In this document: positions 8,268-16,481 of the stretch, in pieces
How the letters are laid out: every line of letters begins with the position of its first letter
Position numbering within the stretch: position 1 is the stretch's first letter
Assembly (NCBI RefSeq): GCF_026130605.1
Contig: NZ_JANFAU010000009.1
Coordinates: forward strand, 105,560 to 169,559
Direction of reading: 5' to 3'
Length of the DNA: 64,000 nt
From: Sphingomonas lycopersici
Lineage (GTDB): Bacteria > Pseudomonadota > Alphaproteobacteria > Sphingomonadales > Sphingomonadaceae
Program-made: the position numbers and the translations under genes
Notes under the pieces: generated by a model
The model's database searches: none
Told to the model about the DNA's origin: nothing
The model's input: only the letters and a program-made list of their open reading frames with translations

Positions 8268-10120
8268 CAGTTTCCAGCTTGGATTGGGGGGACGGGCGGA
8301 GCCAGCCCGAGCCAGGTCACGCGCCAGATACCGTCGCGGCGGTCCCCCAGGCGAAAATAGGGCTCGAAGACGATCGGCGGCCGATCGGCGGGGTGCAATT
8401 GGATGGCCTCACCGTCGACGACCGCGACGGGCGCATCGGCTACCCGCACGGTCTCGGCCAGCCGATATCCGTCGATCGGCCCGGTGGCATAGACCAAAGG
8501 CCCCCGCGTCAGCGCGATATAATCGCGGCGGAGCACTTCCTGCGCGACCGGCTCGCCGCCCGGCGCGAGCGATTCCTGGACGTTGCGGTTGACCGCGTGA
8601 TGGACCTGCGCGGGCATTGGCAGGTCGAGCGAGATCACGTCCCCCGGCCGCCATTCGCGCTCGATCCGCGCATAGCCGCCCGGCTCGGCCGCGAAACGCT
8701 CGCCGTTCACCTGCAGCCGTGCGCCGCTCGCCCAATCGGGGATGCGGACGAGCATCGCGAAGCGCGCCGCCGCCGCCGGGTCGACCGAGATCGAGAGCGG
8801 CCCATCCAGCGGATAGCGCCCCTCCTGCCGGATGCGGACACGCCCGGCGCCGGGCAGATCCAGCACCGCGGTCGACGCGCCGAGCAGATTGACCGCCAGC
8901 GCGCCGTCGGCGGTGACGCCATAGGCAATCGCGGGCAGCTCCTCCAACGCCATCGCGCCGCTCGACTTGCAGCAGCGCCAATAAGTGGTGTGGGTGCGCC
9001 GTCCGTTGGGGAAGGAATAATAGCACCAATCTTCGCCGTCCGGCGCCTGCGCGCCGAGCAGGTCGTTATAGGCGCTGCGCTCGATCTCCTGCGCGAAGGC
9101 GGCATCGCCGGTGATCGCCAGCAATTCGCGGTTGAGCTGGATCCAGGCCATCGTCGAACAGGTTTCGACATAGGCTTCGGGGCTGAACACCCCGGCGGGG
9201 TTGAAGACCTCGCGCGAGCGATGCGCCACCCCGCCCCACGGGCCGCCGCCGAGCGTCAGATGATGCGCGCGGACCGCCGCCCAGATGTTGCGCACCGCGC
9301 TGAGATAGCGCGCATCACCCGTCGCCCGGTGCAGCTTGGCGACGCCGACGAGGTTCCACAGCAATTGATATGCCTTGCCGGTGGCGATCTCCGACGGATC
9401 GGCACCTGCCAGCGCCAGCGAGAACAGGCGATTGCGCGGCTCGGCCTCGATCTGCGCCAGCACCAGCTCGGCCAGATCGAGATAGCGCCGCTCGCGGGTC
9501 GCCAGATACAATTCGGTCGCGGGATCGAGCAGCGCGGTCGCCGACAAGCCGAAATGGTTGCCGAGATCGGTGATCTTCACCGCGCCGTCGCTCAACACCC
9601 GCCAGCACAGATCGCCGATCCGCCGGGCGGCGGCGAGATAATGTTCGTCGCCGGTCGCGCGATGGACCTCGATCAGCCCGAGGATCAGATAGCTGTGGGT
9701 CCAGATATCCCAGGTGCGCAGCGCCGGGGCGCCGTCCCACGAGACCGGCTTCGGCGGCTGCGGCACCATGAAGCGTCGCGGCGGCGCGTAATTGCCGAGA
9801 TAGCCGTCCGCATCCTGCCGCGAGATCAGATAATCGGCGACCCGCCGCACATTGCCGAGCAGCGCCGCATCGCCGGCGCGGGCCGCGGCGCGCGCGGCGG
9901 CGGAAAGCCACTTGCCGGCATGTTCGCCATACCAGTCGCCTTCCTCGTTGGCCGCCACCTTCTCGGGCGCGAACAGCGCGATCGCCGGGCTGTGTTCGTC
10001 GGTGATGAAATGCGACAGGCGCCCGGCGCGATTGGCCTCCAGCGCATCGCCGAGCAACCCGCCGAGTGTCACCTCGCCGGGCAGTGACAGCCGCATCGCG
10101 GGCTCAGCGATCGGCGGCAC
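8267..10120 (-). CDS. GH127-type beta-L-arabinofuranosidase (DUF1680)
   Basis: A 617-aa glycoside hydrolase of the DUF1680/GH127 type: an alpha/alpha barrel rich in TGDxxYL repeats, followed by beta domains. The zinc-cysteine active site known from the family is present. The ETC motif near residues 319-321 gives a Glu and a Cys; the WRCC motif near 381-383 gives the paired Cys, one of which is the nucleophile. No signal peptide is evident, so it probably acts in the cytoplasm. ATG10120 overlaps the upstream gene by 17 bp; an internal ATG at 10096 is an alternative start. Expected substrates are plant arabinofuranosides. Confidence 0.85.
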   Translation of the reverse strand: MPPIAEPAMRLSLPGEVTLGGLLGDALEANRAGRLSHFITDEHSPAIALFAPEKVAANEEGDWYGEHAGKWLSAAARAAARAGDAALLGNVRRVADYLISRQDADGYLGNYAPPRRFMVPQPPKPVSWDGAPALRTWDIWTHSYLILGLIEVHRATGDEHYLAAARRIGDLCWRVLSDGAVKITDLGNHFGLSATALLDPATELYLATRERRYLDLAELVLAQIEAEPRNRLFSLALAGADPSEIATGKAYQLLWNLVGVAKLHRATGDARYLSAVRNIWAAVRAHHLTLGGGPWGGVAHRSREVFNPAGVFSPEAYVETCSTMAWIQLNRELLAITGDAAFAQEIERSAYNDLLGAQAPDGEDWCYYSFPNGRRTHTTYWRCCKSSGAMALEELPAIAYGVTADGALAVNLLGASTAVLDLPGAGRVRIRQEGRYPLDGPLSISVDPAAAARFAMLVRIPDWASGARLQVNGERFAAEPGGYARIEREWRPGDVISLDLPMPAQVHHAVNRNVQESLAPGGEPVAQEVLRRDYIALTRGPLVYATGPIDGYRLAETVRVADAPVAVVDGEAIQLHPADRPPIVFEPYFRLGDRRDGIWRVTWLGLAPPVPPIQAGN

Positions 10121-12248
10121 AGCGGAATCCGATCCCGGCCGACCGGTCCTTCGCCGGGGCCATCAGCAGGAACTTGCCGTGCTCGTCGAGGCGATAGCCT
10201 TGCGGGAAATACCAATGCGAGGTCTGCGGCTGATAGGCATTGCCGCCGCGCAGCACCGCAGCGCGCACCCGATCGTCATGATATTCGTCGGTCCATTGCC
10301 AGATCGTCCCGACGAGATCCTCGACCCCGAACGGGCTCGCCCCCGCAGGATGCGTGCCGATATCGACCGGATCGGGCATGACGCGCGCGAGCGACGGCTC
10401 GGGCACCGCGGTCGCATCCCAATCCTCGCCCCAGGGATAGGCGCGGCCGTCGGTTCCCTGCGCGGCATATTGCCATTCCCATTCGCGCGGCAGGCGCTTC
10501 CCGGCCCACCCGGCATAGGCCCGCGCATCCTCCAGCGAGACCCAGGTGACGGGCTTGTTCTCCCAACCTGCGGGCGGCGCGCCGTCTTGCCAATGTTTCA
10601 GGAAATTCCGCGTGTCGGCGGGCGCGTAGCCGCTGTCGGCGAGGAAGGTCCTGAACTGCGCGTTGGTCACCGGGAAGCGATCGATCCAGAATGCGTCGAT
10701 ATGCATGCGGTGGCGGTGATGCCGGCGCGGGCTTTCTTCCCACGGATATTGCACGTCGACTCCCTCGGCGGCGTAACCCTCGATCTCGATGCCGTGGACG
10801 ACGAAATCGAAATCGGCCGCGGGGATCGCGATCATCCCGTCGGGGGCCTGCGTATGCGGTGTGGTCGGCGCGATCGGGACGAGCGTCTGCGCGGCGGCGG
10901 TCCAGCGTGCCGGGAAGGAGTCGAGCGGCAGCACCGCGCGCGCCGCCATGTCCGCAAGAAACGCGTCGAGCCCGTCGAGCACCTGCCCCGCCGCCAGCGC
11001 AAGGATCGCGCCGAAGCCGCGCCCCGCCATCGGCACCGACAGGATCGCACGGTCGCGATCGATCCGCGGATCGAGCTCGACGCCGTTCCAGACGTCGAAA
11101 TAGCGCGTGCCCGCATTGTACGGCACGCTCAATTGCTCGCCGTCGATCGCATATTCCTGACGGTTGATCAGCGTCCACAAGATGCGCCCGTCGCCCTGGA
11201 AGCGGCTGGCGAAGATGCCGGCCTGGAGCGTCCGCTCATAGGGGCGCCAATCGGGCCCGGCGATCAGATCAGCGAACCGCCGCTGCACCATCGCCACCCG
11301 GCGCAGCGTCTCGCCGTCGCGCGGGGTGAAGAGATTGACGAAGCCGAACACATTCTCCCACGCGACATAGCCGACGCCGTTGAACAGCGCGTGCTGCAGA
11401 TCGTTGGTGCGCTGCCGGCTCCAGCGATTCTCGATGTTGATGATGTGGCGGGGTTCGAGCCATTTCAGCTTGAGCACCGTCGGGATGCTCTCGTCGGGCA
11501 CGCGCTTGGTCCAGCTCTGCAGGTTCCAGCTCAGGATATGATCGCCGGCCTGCGCGGTGGTCTCCGGCTGCAGCACCACCGGGCGCCCCCTGGCCTCGCA
11601 CGCGCGGTGGAAGGCGAGCGGGACGCCGCTATAGGTATCGCCGTTGATGCCGTCCGCCCCGGTTTCGGCGACGATCGCCGCCATCCGCTCCCAGTCGGGC
11701 GCGTCGTTCGGCGCGGTGCCATTGTCCCACGGCATCGTCGGCAGGAACACCTTGACGCCGCGGCGGTGAAAGTCCGCGACGACCTGCTTCAGCCCGGCGA
11801 TGCCGCCGGGCAGCGCGTCGACCAGATCGAACTGGCTGCGATCGTCGACCCCGATATTGGGATAGATATACCAGACCAGCACGCTGTCGACGCGCCCCAG
11901 CCGCCCCTCGAGATCGTCGAGATAGCGATCGACCGTATAGCGGCCGGTTTTAGGATCGTAGAAATAGCGATCCTCGACCATCAGTAGCGTATGGACGAAA
12001 TTCGACTGCGACCAGGCAAGCCGCGGATCGCGATACAGGCTGTCGTCGAAGCCGATGCGGATGCGATGCTCGCGGCGCCATTCGATCAGCCCCTGCACCC
12101 ATTCGTCGGCGCTGCCGTCGGCGTCGATCTTCCACCGCCCCATTTCGGCGAAGGGCCAGCCGGGAACCTTGCCCGGGGTCGGCAGATAGGGGCCGGTCAG
12201 CGCGTGCGAGAATTTGACGTCGCTGGTGGTGCGGATGGGATTGGTCAT
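10104..12248 (-). CDS. Glycoside-hydrolase-like barrel fused to a SUMF1/FGE-type domain
   Basis: A 714-aa fusion. Residues about 1-420 look like a TIM-barrel hydrolase, with acidic motifs in DSVLVWYIYPNIGVDD, GADGINGDTY and GYVAWENVFG. Residues about 460-714 match the formylglycine-generating enzyme/SUMF1 fold: WIDRFPVTNAQFRTFL, PVTWVSLEDARAYAGWAGKR, GTIWQWTDE, RGGN, GIGFRC. The C-terminal domain lacks the paired active-site cysteines of true formylglycine generators, so it is unlikely to activate sulfatases and may bind or orient a substrate. ATG12248 is preferred; an upstream GTG at 12284 would overlap ribokinase. No signal peptide is seen. Confidence 0.75.
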   Translation of the reverse strand: MTNPIRTTSDVKFSHALTGPYLPTPGKVPGWPFAEMGRWKIDADGSADEWVQGLIEWRREHRIRIGFDDSLYRDPRLAWSQSNFVHTLLMVEDRYFYDPKTGRYTVDRYLDDLEGRLGRVDSVLVWYIYPNIGVDDRSQFDLVDALPGGIAGLKQVVADFHRRGVKVFLPTMPWDNGTAPNDAPDWERMAAIVAETGADGINGDTYSGVPLAFHRACEARGRPVVLQPETTAQAGDHILSWNLQSWTKRVPDESIPTVLKLKWLEPRHIINIENRWSRQRTNDLQHALFNGVGYVAWENVFGFVNLFTPRDGETLRRVAMVQRRFADLIAGPDWRPYERTLQAGIFASRFQGDGRILWTLINRQEYAIDGEQLSVPYNAGTRYFDVWNGVELDPRIDRDRAILSVPMAGRGFGAILALAAGQVLDGLDAFLADMAARAVLPLDSFPARWTAAAQTLVPIAPTTPHTQAPDGMIAIPAADFDFVVHGIEIEGYAAEGVDVQYPWEESPRRHHRHRMHIDAFWIDRFPVTNAQFRTFLADSGYAPADTRNFLKHWQDGAPPAGWENKPVTWVSLEDARAYAGWAGKRLPREWEWQYAAQGTDGRAYPWGEDWDATAVPEPSLARVMPDPVDIGTHPAGASPFGVEDLVGTIWQWTDEYHDDRVRAAVLRGGNAYQPQTSHWYFPQGYRLDEHGKFLLMAPAKDRSAGIGFRCAADR

Positions 12249-12258
12249 GATCTCGTTT

Positions 12259-13215
12259 TCAACCCGCCGTCGCGCCGATGCCACAATAAAGCGCGAGCGG
12301 CCGATGATCGGCAGGCTGCGCCTCGGCCATGAACGCCACGACCTCGGCGCGGGTGGGGATGCTCGACTGGGCGCCGGCGCGCGTCGTCACCAGCGCGGCG
12401 GCCGCGGCGGCGCGGCGCAGCGCGGCGCCGAGCGCCTCGCCCGCGGCAAGGTCTGCGACTAGCACGCCGCAAAAGGTGTCGCCGGCCGCGGTCGTATCGA
12501 CCGGGGTCACCGCGAAGGCGGGCTGGACGAGATAGTCGCCATCGACCAGCGCCACGGCTCCGCGAGACCCCAACGTCGCCACCGTGATCGCGACGCCGGT
12601 CCGCGCCAGCCGTTCGGCGATCGACCCGTGCTCCCCGACCAATGCGGTCAGCTCTTCCTCATTGACCACCAGCACGTCCACCGCGCGCAGCAGCGCGTCG
12701 GGCAATGCGCGCGCCGGGGCGGCATTGAGCAGCACCCGCACGCCCTGCACCTGCGCGCTCCGGGCATAGACCAGAACGGTTTCGAGCGGCGTTTCCAGCT
12801 GCATCGCGAGCCACGCGATAGCGTCGAGCGGCGGAAGGTCCTCCGGCCTCAGATCGGCGTTGGCGCCCGGCGCGACGGTGATCGCATTCTCGCCTTCGTC
12901 CGATACGGTGATCAGCGCCGCACCGGTCGATCGCGCCGAGCGGCGAATGTGCAGCTCGACCCCCGCCCCTTCGAGCGACCGGATCAGCAGCCTTGCCTGA
13001 TCGTCCTCGCCCAATGCGACCACCATCGCCGTCTGCGCCCCGCCGGCGCGCGCGGCGGCGACCGCCTGATTGGCGCCCTTGCCGCCGGGAAAGACCGAAA
13101 GGTCGCCGCCGAGCAAGGTCTCGCCCGGCGCCGGAACGTGCCGGGCGCGCACGACGAAATCGGCATTGGCCGAGCCCGCCACCAATACGCCGCCCGGCCG
13201 GTCGCTTCGGATCAC
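12259..13215 (-). CDS. rbsK: Ribokinase (PfkB family)
   Basis: PfkB-family sugar kinase of 318 aa, ATP-dependent and cytoplasmic. The N-terminal GSANADFVVRARHVPAPGET and GGKGANQAVAAARAG motifs and the C-terminal DTTAAGDTF catalytic/anion-hole motif are those of ribokinase rather than fructokinase. The start is a GTG with GGGAG about 10 bases upstream. It lies between the TonB receptor and the fusion hydrolase, so it may phosphorylate a pentose released by the GH127 enzyme. That substrate assignment is inference. Confidence 0.85.
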   Translation of the reverse strand: MIRSDRPGGVLVAGSANADFVVRARHVPAPGETLLGGDLSVFPGGKGANQAVAAARAGGAQTAMVVALGEDDQARLLIRSLEGAGVELHIRRSARSTGAALITVSDEGENAITVAPGANADLRPEDLPPLDAIAWLAMQLETPLETVLVYARSAQVQGVRVLLNAAPARALPDALLRAVDVLVVNEEELTALVGEHGSIAERLARTGVAITVATLGSRGAVALVDGDYLVQPAFAVTPVDTTAAGDTFCGVLVADLAAGEALGAALRRAAAAAALVTTRAGAQSSIPTRAEVVAFMAEAQPADHRPLALYCGIGATAG

Positions 13216-13232
13216 GATCGTTGTACTCCCGA

Positions 13233-15407
13233 TCAGAAATCGCGGTGCAGCGTCACGGTAACCGTTCGGCCGCGGCCCGCGAAATAATTCTGGTAGATGT
13301 CGATCTGCGACGACGACAGGAAATAGAATTTGTTGAACAGATTCTCGACCCCGATCGAGACGGTGCCGACCTGCTTGAAGCGATAATTGGTCGTCAGATC
13401 GAACAAGGTATAGCCCTTGGTATGCTCCTCGAGCGCGCCGCGGCCGATGTTGATGTTGCGATTGAAGAAGCTCGTCACGCCGAGCGACACCGAGCTTTCG
13501 GGCGTATATTGCCAGCTGATCTGGCCGTTCGCCTTGTCCGGCGCGATGTTGAGCATCCCGAGTGTAACGTCGAGCGGCTCGGTGACGTTGTTTGCGGCCG
13601 AGGTCTTGCCGAGCACATGGCTGAACAAGGCGTTGAGGCGTAGAGAGTCGATCGGGCGGAATTCGGCGCTGAAGTCGATGCCGTAGATCTTGATCGGGCG
13701 ACGGTTAAGAACATAGTCCCGCGTGATCGGATCGATCGACAGGCTCGACCCGAGGTCCGATTTCGACTGGTAATAGGATACGCCGACGCTGCCCATCCGG
13801 CCGCGCCAGTTGACGCCGACTTCCTTGTTCTTGAACACCACCGCCTTCAGATCGAGCAGGCCCTCGACCGTCTTGCCCGGCACGTTGACGTTGCGCAGCG
13901 GGATGCCGACGTTGGGGAGGGTGAAGCCCTCGCCATAGGTCGCGAAGGCGGAGAAGCCGCCGCCGAGCCGGCCGACGATGCCCGCATTGAACAGATCGTT
14001 GGTATATTTGAGCTTGCCGCCCTTCACGAACACGCGGTTGCGATAATAGGTCGTGGTATAATCATCGACCTTCACCGTGCCGGCCTCGTGCCGCCAGCCG
14101 CCGCTCAGCGTGACCGGGCCGAGATCATAGCTCAGCTGCGCATAAGGGCCGACGCTGGTATAGTTCATCGGCGGCACCCACACGCGATTGGTGAGCGCAA
14201 GATATTGCCGCGTCTGATCGTGGACCAGATCGACGCCGAAGCGCAGTTCGAGGCCCTTGGTCAGGAAATCCGGGCGCGTGTACGAGGTGCGCAGCCCGTA
14301 TTTCTTCGACAGGATTTCGGACTGGTCGAAAATCACGCCGGACGAGATCAGCGGATCCTGCTTGTCGACGCTGTTGTCGCCGGGGAAGCGCATCTCCTGC
14401 TTGGCGAAATAGCCCGTCACGACAAGGTTGCCGCCGACCAGATCGCTGTTCGAGTAATTCAGCGCATATTGCTGGAAGCGATTGAAGTCCGGCGCGAAAA
14501 GCAGCTGCCCGGTGACCGGGTCGCGCGGCGGGCCGGGTTCGGCGGTATCGGGGATGCCGAGCGCGCGGCTGCCCGCGACATAATGATAATCGCCCTTGGC
14601 GGTCAGCTTGAAATAGCTCGCGGTCGCTTCGAGGCGCTGGGTGCCGCCGGCGAAATCGTGACCGACCTTGAGGAAGAAATCGACCTGCTTGGTATCGGCC
14701 AGCGAGCTCGACGCGCTGAGCCCGATGCGCCGCCCGCGCGCGTCATAAGTGATGCCGCGATCGACATAGGACGCCGCCGCGAACACGTCGAAATCGCCCG
14801 ATTTGTGCGCGATCGTCCCGCCGATCTTCCAGATCGCGCTATCGTCGCGATATTGCGACCCGAAGCGCCCGGTGAGGCCGATATGCGTGCCCTCCTCGGT
14901 CGCGCGCTTCGAGATATAGTTGATCAGCCCGCCGGCCGCGCCGATCCCCTCCGCCGCCGAGGCGCCGCCGATCACCTCGATCCGCTGGACCGTCGACATA
15001 TCGGTGAAGGTCGCGTTGCGGCTGCCGTCGCGCAGCGGGGTCGATTGGGGAATCCCGTCGAACATGTAGAGCGCGGTGCGGCCGCGCATCGTTTCGCCCA
15101 GCGTGTTCATCGTCTGGTTGGATTCGGAATAGCCCGGCACCGTGCGCGCCAGCACCGCGGTGGCGTCTTCGGTGATCGTCAGCGAGCGCTGGACTTCGGC
15201 AGGCGTGATGACCGTCACCGCGCCGGCGACCTTGTCGATCGCCTTGGGTGAGCGCGTGCCCGTCACGATCACGGTATTCTGGCTCGAATCATCGGCCGGG
15301 GCAGGGTCGCTCACCGGGGCCGGCTGCGGGGCCAGTTGCGCCACCGCGGGCAAGGCCACGCCGGACAGCAGAAAAGCAGCGAACGTCAGATGCGCATTGG
15401 TTGTCAC
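13233..15407 (-). CDS. TonB-dependent receptor
   Basis: Outer-membrane TonB-dependent receptor of 724 aa, first gene of the five-gene minus-strand operon. It has a signal peptide (cleavage near AVA-QL), a NTVIVTGTRS TonB-box-like segment, a plug with GGASAAEGIGAAGGLINY, and a barrel ending in VTVTLHRDF with the terminal Phe expected for outer-membrane assembly. The GTG start is preceded by GGGGAGG. The AEGIGAAGGLINYISKR plug motif resembles siderophore/FecA-like receptors, but the neighbouring sugar genes argue for a carbohydrate-related ligand. Confidence 0.92.
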   Translation of the reverse strand: MTTNAHLTFAAFLLSGVALPAVAQLAPQPAPVSDPAPADDSSQNTVIVTGTRSPKAIDKVAGAVTVITPAEVQRSLTITEDATAVLARTVPGYSESNQTMNTLGETMRGRTALYMFDGIPQSTPLRDGSRNATFTDMSTVQRIEVIGGASAAEGIGAAGGLINYISKRATEEGTHIGLTGRFGSQYRDDSAIWKIGGTIAHKSGDFDVFAAASYVDRGITYDARGRRIGLSASSSLADTKQVDFFLKVGHDFAGGTQRLEATASYFKLTAKGDYHYVAGSRALGIPDTAEPGPPRDPVTGQLLFAPDFNRFQQYALNYSNSDLVGGNLVVTGYFAKQEMRFPGDNSVDKQDPLISSGVIFDQSEILSKKYGLRTSYTRPDFLTKGLELRFGVDLVHDQTRQYLALTNRVWVPPMNYTSVGPYAQLSYDLGPVTLSGGWRHEAGTVKVDDYTTTYYRNRVFVKGGKLKYTNDLFNAGIVGRLGGGFSAFATYGEGFTLPNVGIPLRNVNVPGKTVEGLLDLKAVVFKNKEVGVNWRGRMGSVGVSYYQSKSDLGSSLSIDPITRDYVLNRRPIKIYGIDFSAEFRPIDSLRLNALFSHVLGKTSAANNVTEPLDVTLGMLNIAPDKANGQISWQYTPESSVSLGVTSFFNRNINIGRGALEEHTKGYTLFDLTTNYRFKQVGTVSIGVENLFNKFYFLSSSQIDIYQNYFAGRGRTVTVTLHRDF

Positions 15408-15474
15408 GGTGATCCTCCCCCCGTTTATCGGCTACAGCCTAACCCAAGGGAAAAAGCGGAAGAAGCGAGCGGCG

Positions 15475-15501
15475 GTGTGTTCACACAACAGATTTTGTGT
15501 G
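15475..15501. promoter_or_regulatory. Overlapping palindromes in a divergent promoter region
   Basis: Two nested inverted repeats lie between the TonB receptor and the CitE-like gene. GTGTG-TT-CACAC covers 15475-15486. CACACAA-N6-TTGTGTG covers 15482-15501 (7-bp perfect arms). This is a plausible operator for a dimeric regulator serving both divergent units; the cognate protein is unknown. Confidence 0.45.
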
Positions 15502-15644
15502 GTTCGATCGCCACGATTTCGCTTTGGGATCGATCGACCGGACCGCATATTTTCTGCGCTGTGAAGACAGGGATTGCGTGCATTTTCGGCGCTACAAGCG
15601 TTGGAACTGCTGCGAAGGCGCGGCATCGGGGGAGGATCGTGTCG

Positions 15645-16481
15645 ATGCGGAGCAAGCTGTTCGTACCCTGTTCGCGCCCCGAATTCTTCGCCAAGGCGAT
15701 CGATGGGGCGGCGGACGCGCTGTCGTTCGATCTCGAGGATTCGGTGCCACCGGCGGAAAAGCCGGCCGCGCGCGCGCGGCTCGCGGCATTCCTGCGCTCG
15801 GATCAAGCGATGGCATCGGCCAAGCGGCTGATCGTCCGCGTCAACGCGCTCGACACGCCCTTTTTCGCGGACGATCTGGCGGTGCTCGCCGGGCTGCGCG
15901 TCGATCTGATCAACCTGCCCAAGGCCGACACCCCCGATATCGTCCATGCCGCCGCCACGCAGATCGATGCGCTGCGCCTCGCCGCCGGGCTGCTGGTCAC
16001 TATCGAGACCGCCGCCGCGCTGGCCGATGCGGCGGCGGTGGCGGCGGCGCATCCGCGGGTCGCGGGGCTTCAGGTCGGGCTCAACGATCTGTTCGCGCCG
16101 CTCGGCATCGATCGAAACGATCCCCGCCACGTCCACGCCGCGCTGTGGCCGATCCGGCTCGCCGCCGGACGGGCCGGATGCTTTGCCTATGACGGCGCCT
16201 GGCCCGACCTTACCGACGATCCCGGCTTTCGCGCCGAGGCGGAGCTGGCGCGAAGCCTCGGTTATATCGGCAAAAGCTGCATCCATCCGCGGCAGATTGC
16301 GATCGCCAATGCGGTGTTCGACCGCGGCGCCGAGCTCGATCGCGCGCGACGGCTGGTAGCCGCGGCAACCGCCGCCGAAGCGCAGGGCAAAGGCGCCTTC
16401 GTGTTCGACGGCACGATGGTCGATGCACCGGCGATCAGCGCGGCGCGCGCGATTCTGCGGCGCGCGGGGGAGGCGGCATGA
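15645..16481 (+). CDS. HpcH/HpaI aldolase or CitE-like lyase
   Basis: A 278-aa barrel enzyme of the HpcH/HpaI aldolase/citrate lyase beta-subunit family. Visible motifs are SKLFVPCSRPEFF, the SFDLEDSVPPAEK metal/substrate region, LINLPKADTPD, and the VTIETAAAL segment containing the family Glu. ATG15645 is chosen over the upstream GTG15639 because GGGAGG ends about 9 bases before it. The stop overlaps the transporter start (ATGA). CitE-like enzymes cleave or form C-C bonds in CoA-thioesters such as malyl-CoA, which fits the nearby CaiB-type CoA-transferase (inference). Confidence 0.85.
   Translation: MRSKLFVPCSRPEFFAKAIDGAADALSFDLEDSVPPAEKPAARARLAAFLRSDQAMASAKRLIVRVNALDTPFFADDLAVLAGLRVDLINLPKADTPDIVHAAATQIDALRLAAGLLVTIETAAALADAAAVAAAHPRVAGLQVGLNDLFAPLGIDRNDPRHVHAALWPIRLAAGRAGCFAYDGAWPDLTDDPGFRAEAELARSLGYIGKSCIHPRQIAIANAVFDRGAELDRARRLVAAATAAEAQGKGAFVFDGTMVDAPAISAARAILRRAGEAA

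Noticed and set aside
10104..12248. A sulfatase-activating formylglycine-generating enzyme
   Set aside because: The SUMF1-like half lacks the active-site cysteine pair and no sulfatase gene is nearby.
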